Source: Candidatus Egerieicola pullicola
GTDB taxonomy: Bacteria > Bacillota > Clostridia > Oscillospirales > Ruminococcaceae
Assembly: GCA_018712465.1 (NCBI GenBank)
Contig: DVGY01000037.1
Span: 1-5,682, forward strand
Direction of reading: 5' to 3'
DNA: 5,682 nucleotides
The position numbers were made by a program, and so were the translations under genes. This document shows, piece after piece, positions 5,451-5,682 of this stretch (within the stretch, counting starts at the first letter, position 1; each line of letters starts with the position of its first letter). The notes beneath the pieces are model-generated. The model was not told where the DNA came from. It did not search any database and worked only from the letters and a program-made list of their open reading frames with translations.

Positions 5451-5682
5451 AGGAAAAGACCTATGTGCTGTCCATTTTAGCGGACAATCATTCCGGCGTC
5501 CTGCTCCGGATCTGCGGCTTGTTTGCCCGCCGGGGATACAATCTTCTCAGCATTTCTGCGGCGGAAACCCAGGATCCCGATGTGAGCCGGCTCACCATCG
5601 TCACCGAAGCGGATGACCAAACCTTGGAGCAGATTATCAAACAGGTGCAGAAGCTCCACGAAATTCACGAGGTGCTGAACCT
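5447..5682 (+). CDS. ilvN: Acetolactate synthase small (regulatory) subunit, 3' end cut by window edge
   Basis: The first 78 residues are visible, plus 2 bases of the next codon. The protein begins MKEKTYVLSILADNHSGVLL, a typical ACT domain: β-strand, DNHSGVL ligand-binding turn, helix with GLFARRGYN, then DPDVSRLTIVTEAD. This subunit activates IlvB and gives feedback inhibition by valine in known enzymes. Its ATG overlaps the ilvB stop codon (ATGA), so translation is probably coupled; AAGGAAGGGGG lies 9 nt before the ATG, inside ilvB. The small subunit is usually about 160 residues, so roughly half is missing here. The symbol ilvH is used for the same role in some genomes. Confidence 0.95.
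   Translation, partial: MKEKTYVLSILADNHSGVLLRICGLFARRGYNLLSISAAETQDPDVSRLTIVTEADDQTLEQIIKQVQKLHEIHEVLN

Overview
The window looks like chromosomal DNA from a low-to-mid-GC Gram-positive of class Clostridia, most likely an Oscillospirales/Ruminococcaceae-type gut bacterium. This is inferred from strong AAGGAGG-type ribosome sites, canonical TTGACA/TATAAT promoters with 17-bp spacers, a T-box-controlled threonyl-tRNA synthetase, and clostridial-looking ThrRS and acetolactate synthase sequences. No mobile element, CRISPR array, tRNA or rRNA is visible. All genes look intact except the two cut by the window edges.

Left part, minus strand: reading leftwards from about 3480 there are three genes in tandem. 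First is a very small cysteine-rich lipoprotein gene (3106-3387) with its own near-consensus promoter and a strong intrinsic terminator (3049-3088). Second is a NifS/IscS-family cysteine desulfurase (1823-2971) behind a weak candidate promoter. Third is thrS (1-1428, cut at its 3' end), preceded by a ~360-nt T-box leader. The thrS promoter begins inside the desulfurase stop codon. No terminator separates the two genes, so the T-box terminator is also the first intrinsic stop available to desulfurase transcripts.

Right part, plus strand: a divergent promoter at 3541-3569 drives an acetolactate synthase operon, ilvB (large catalytic subunit, 3747-5450) overlapping ilvN (small regulatory subunit, 5447 to the window end) by ATGA. 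Between promoter and ilvB is a ~170-nt leader with a promoter-proximal hairpin plus U-tract and two further hairpins that can be closed by a long-range helix. It does not match a T-box or any riboswitch class I can recall, and is one of the two most interesting parts of the window. The other is the lipoprotein, whose mature part is almost entirely two CxxC...CxxC units.

Functionally, thrS and ilvBN both belong to amino-acid economy: threonine charging, sensed by tRNA-Thr through the T-box, and the first common step of valine/leucine/isoleucine synthesis. The desulfurase supplies sulfane sulfur for Fe-S clusters or tRNA thiolation; its partner is not in the window. All other long open frames, including a 552-codon frame antisense to ilvB, are shadows of these genes.
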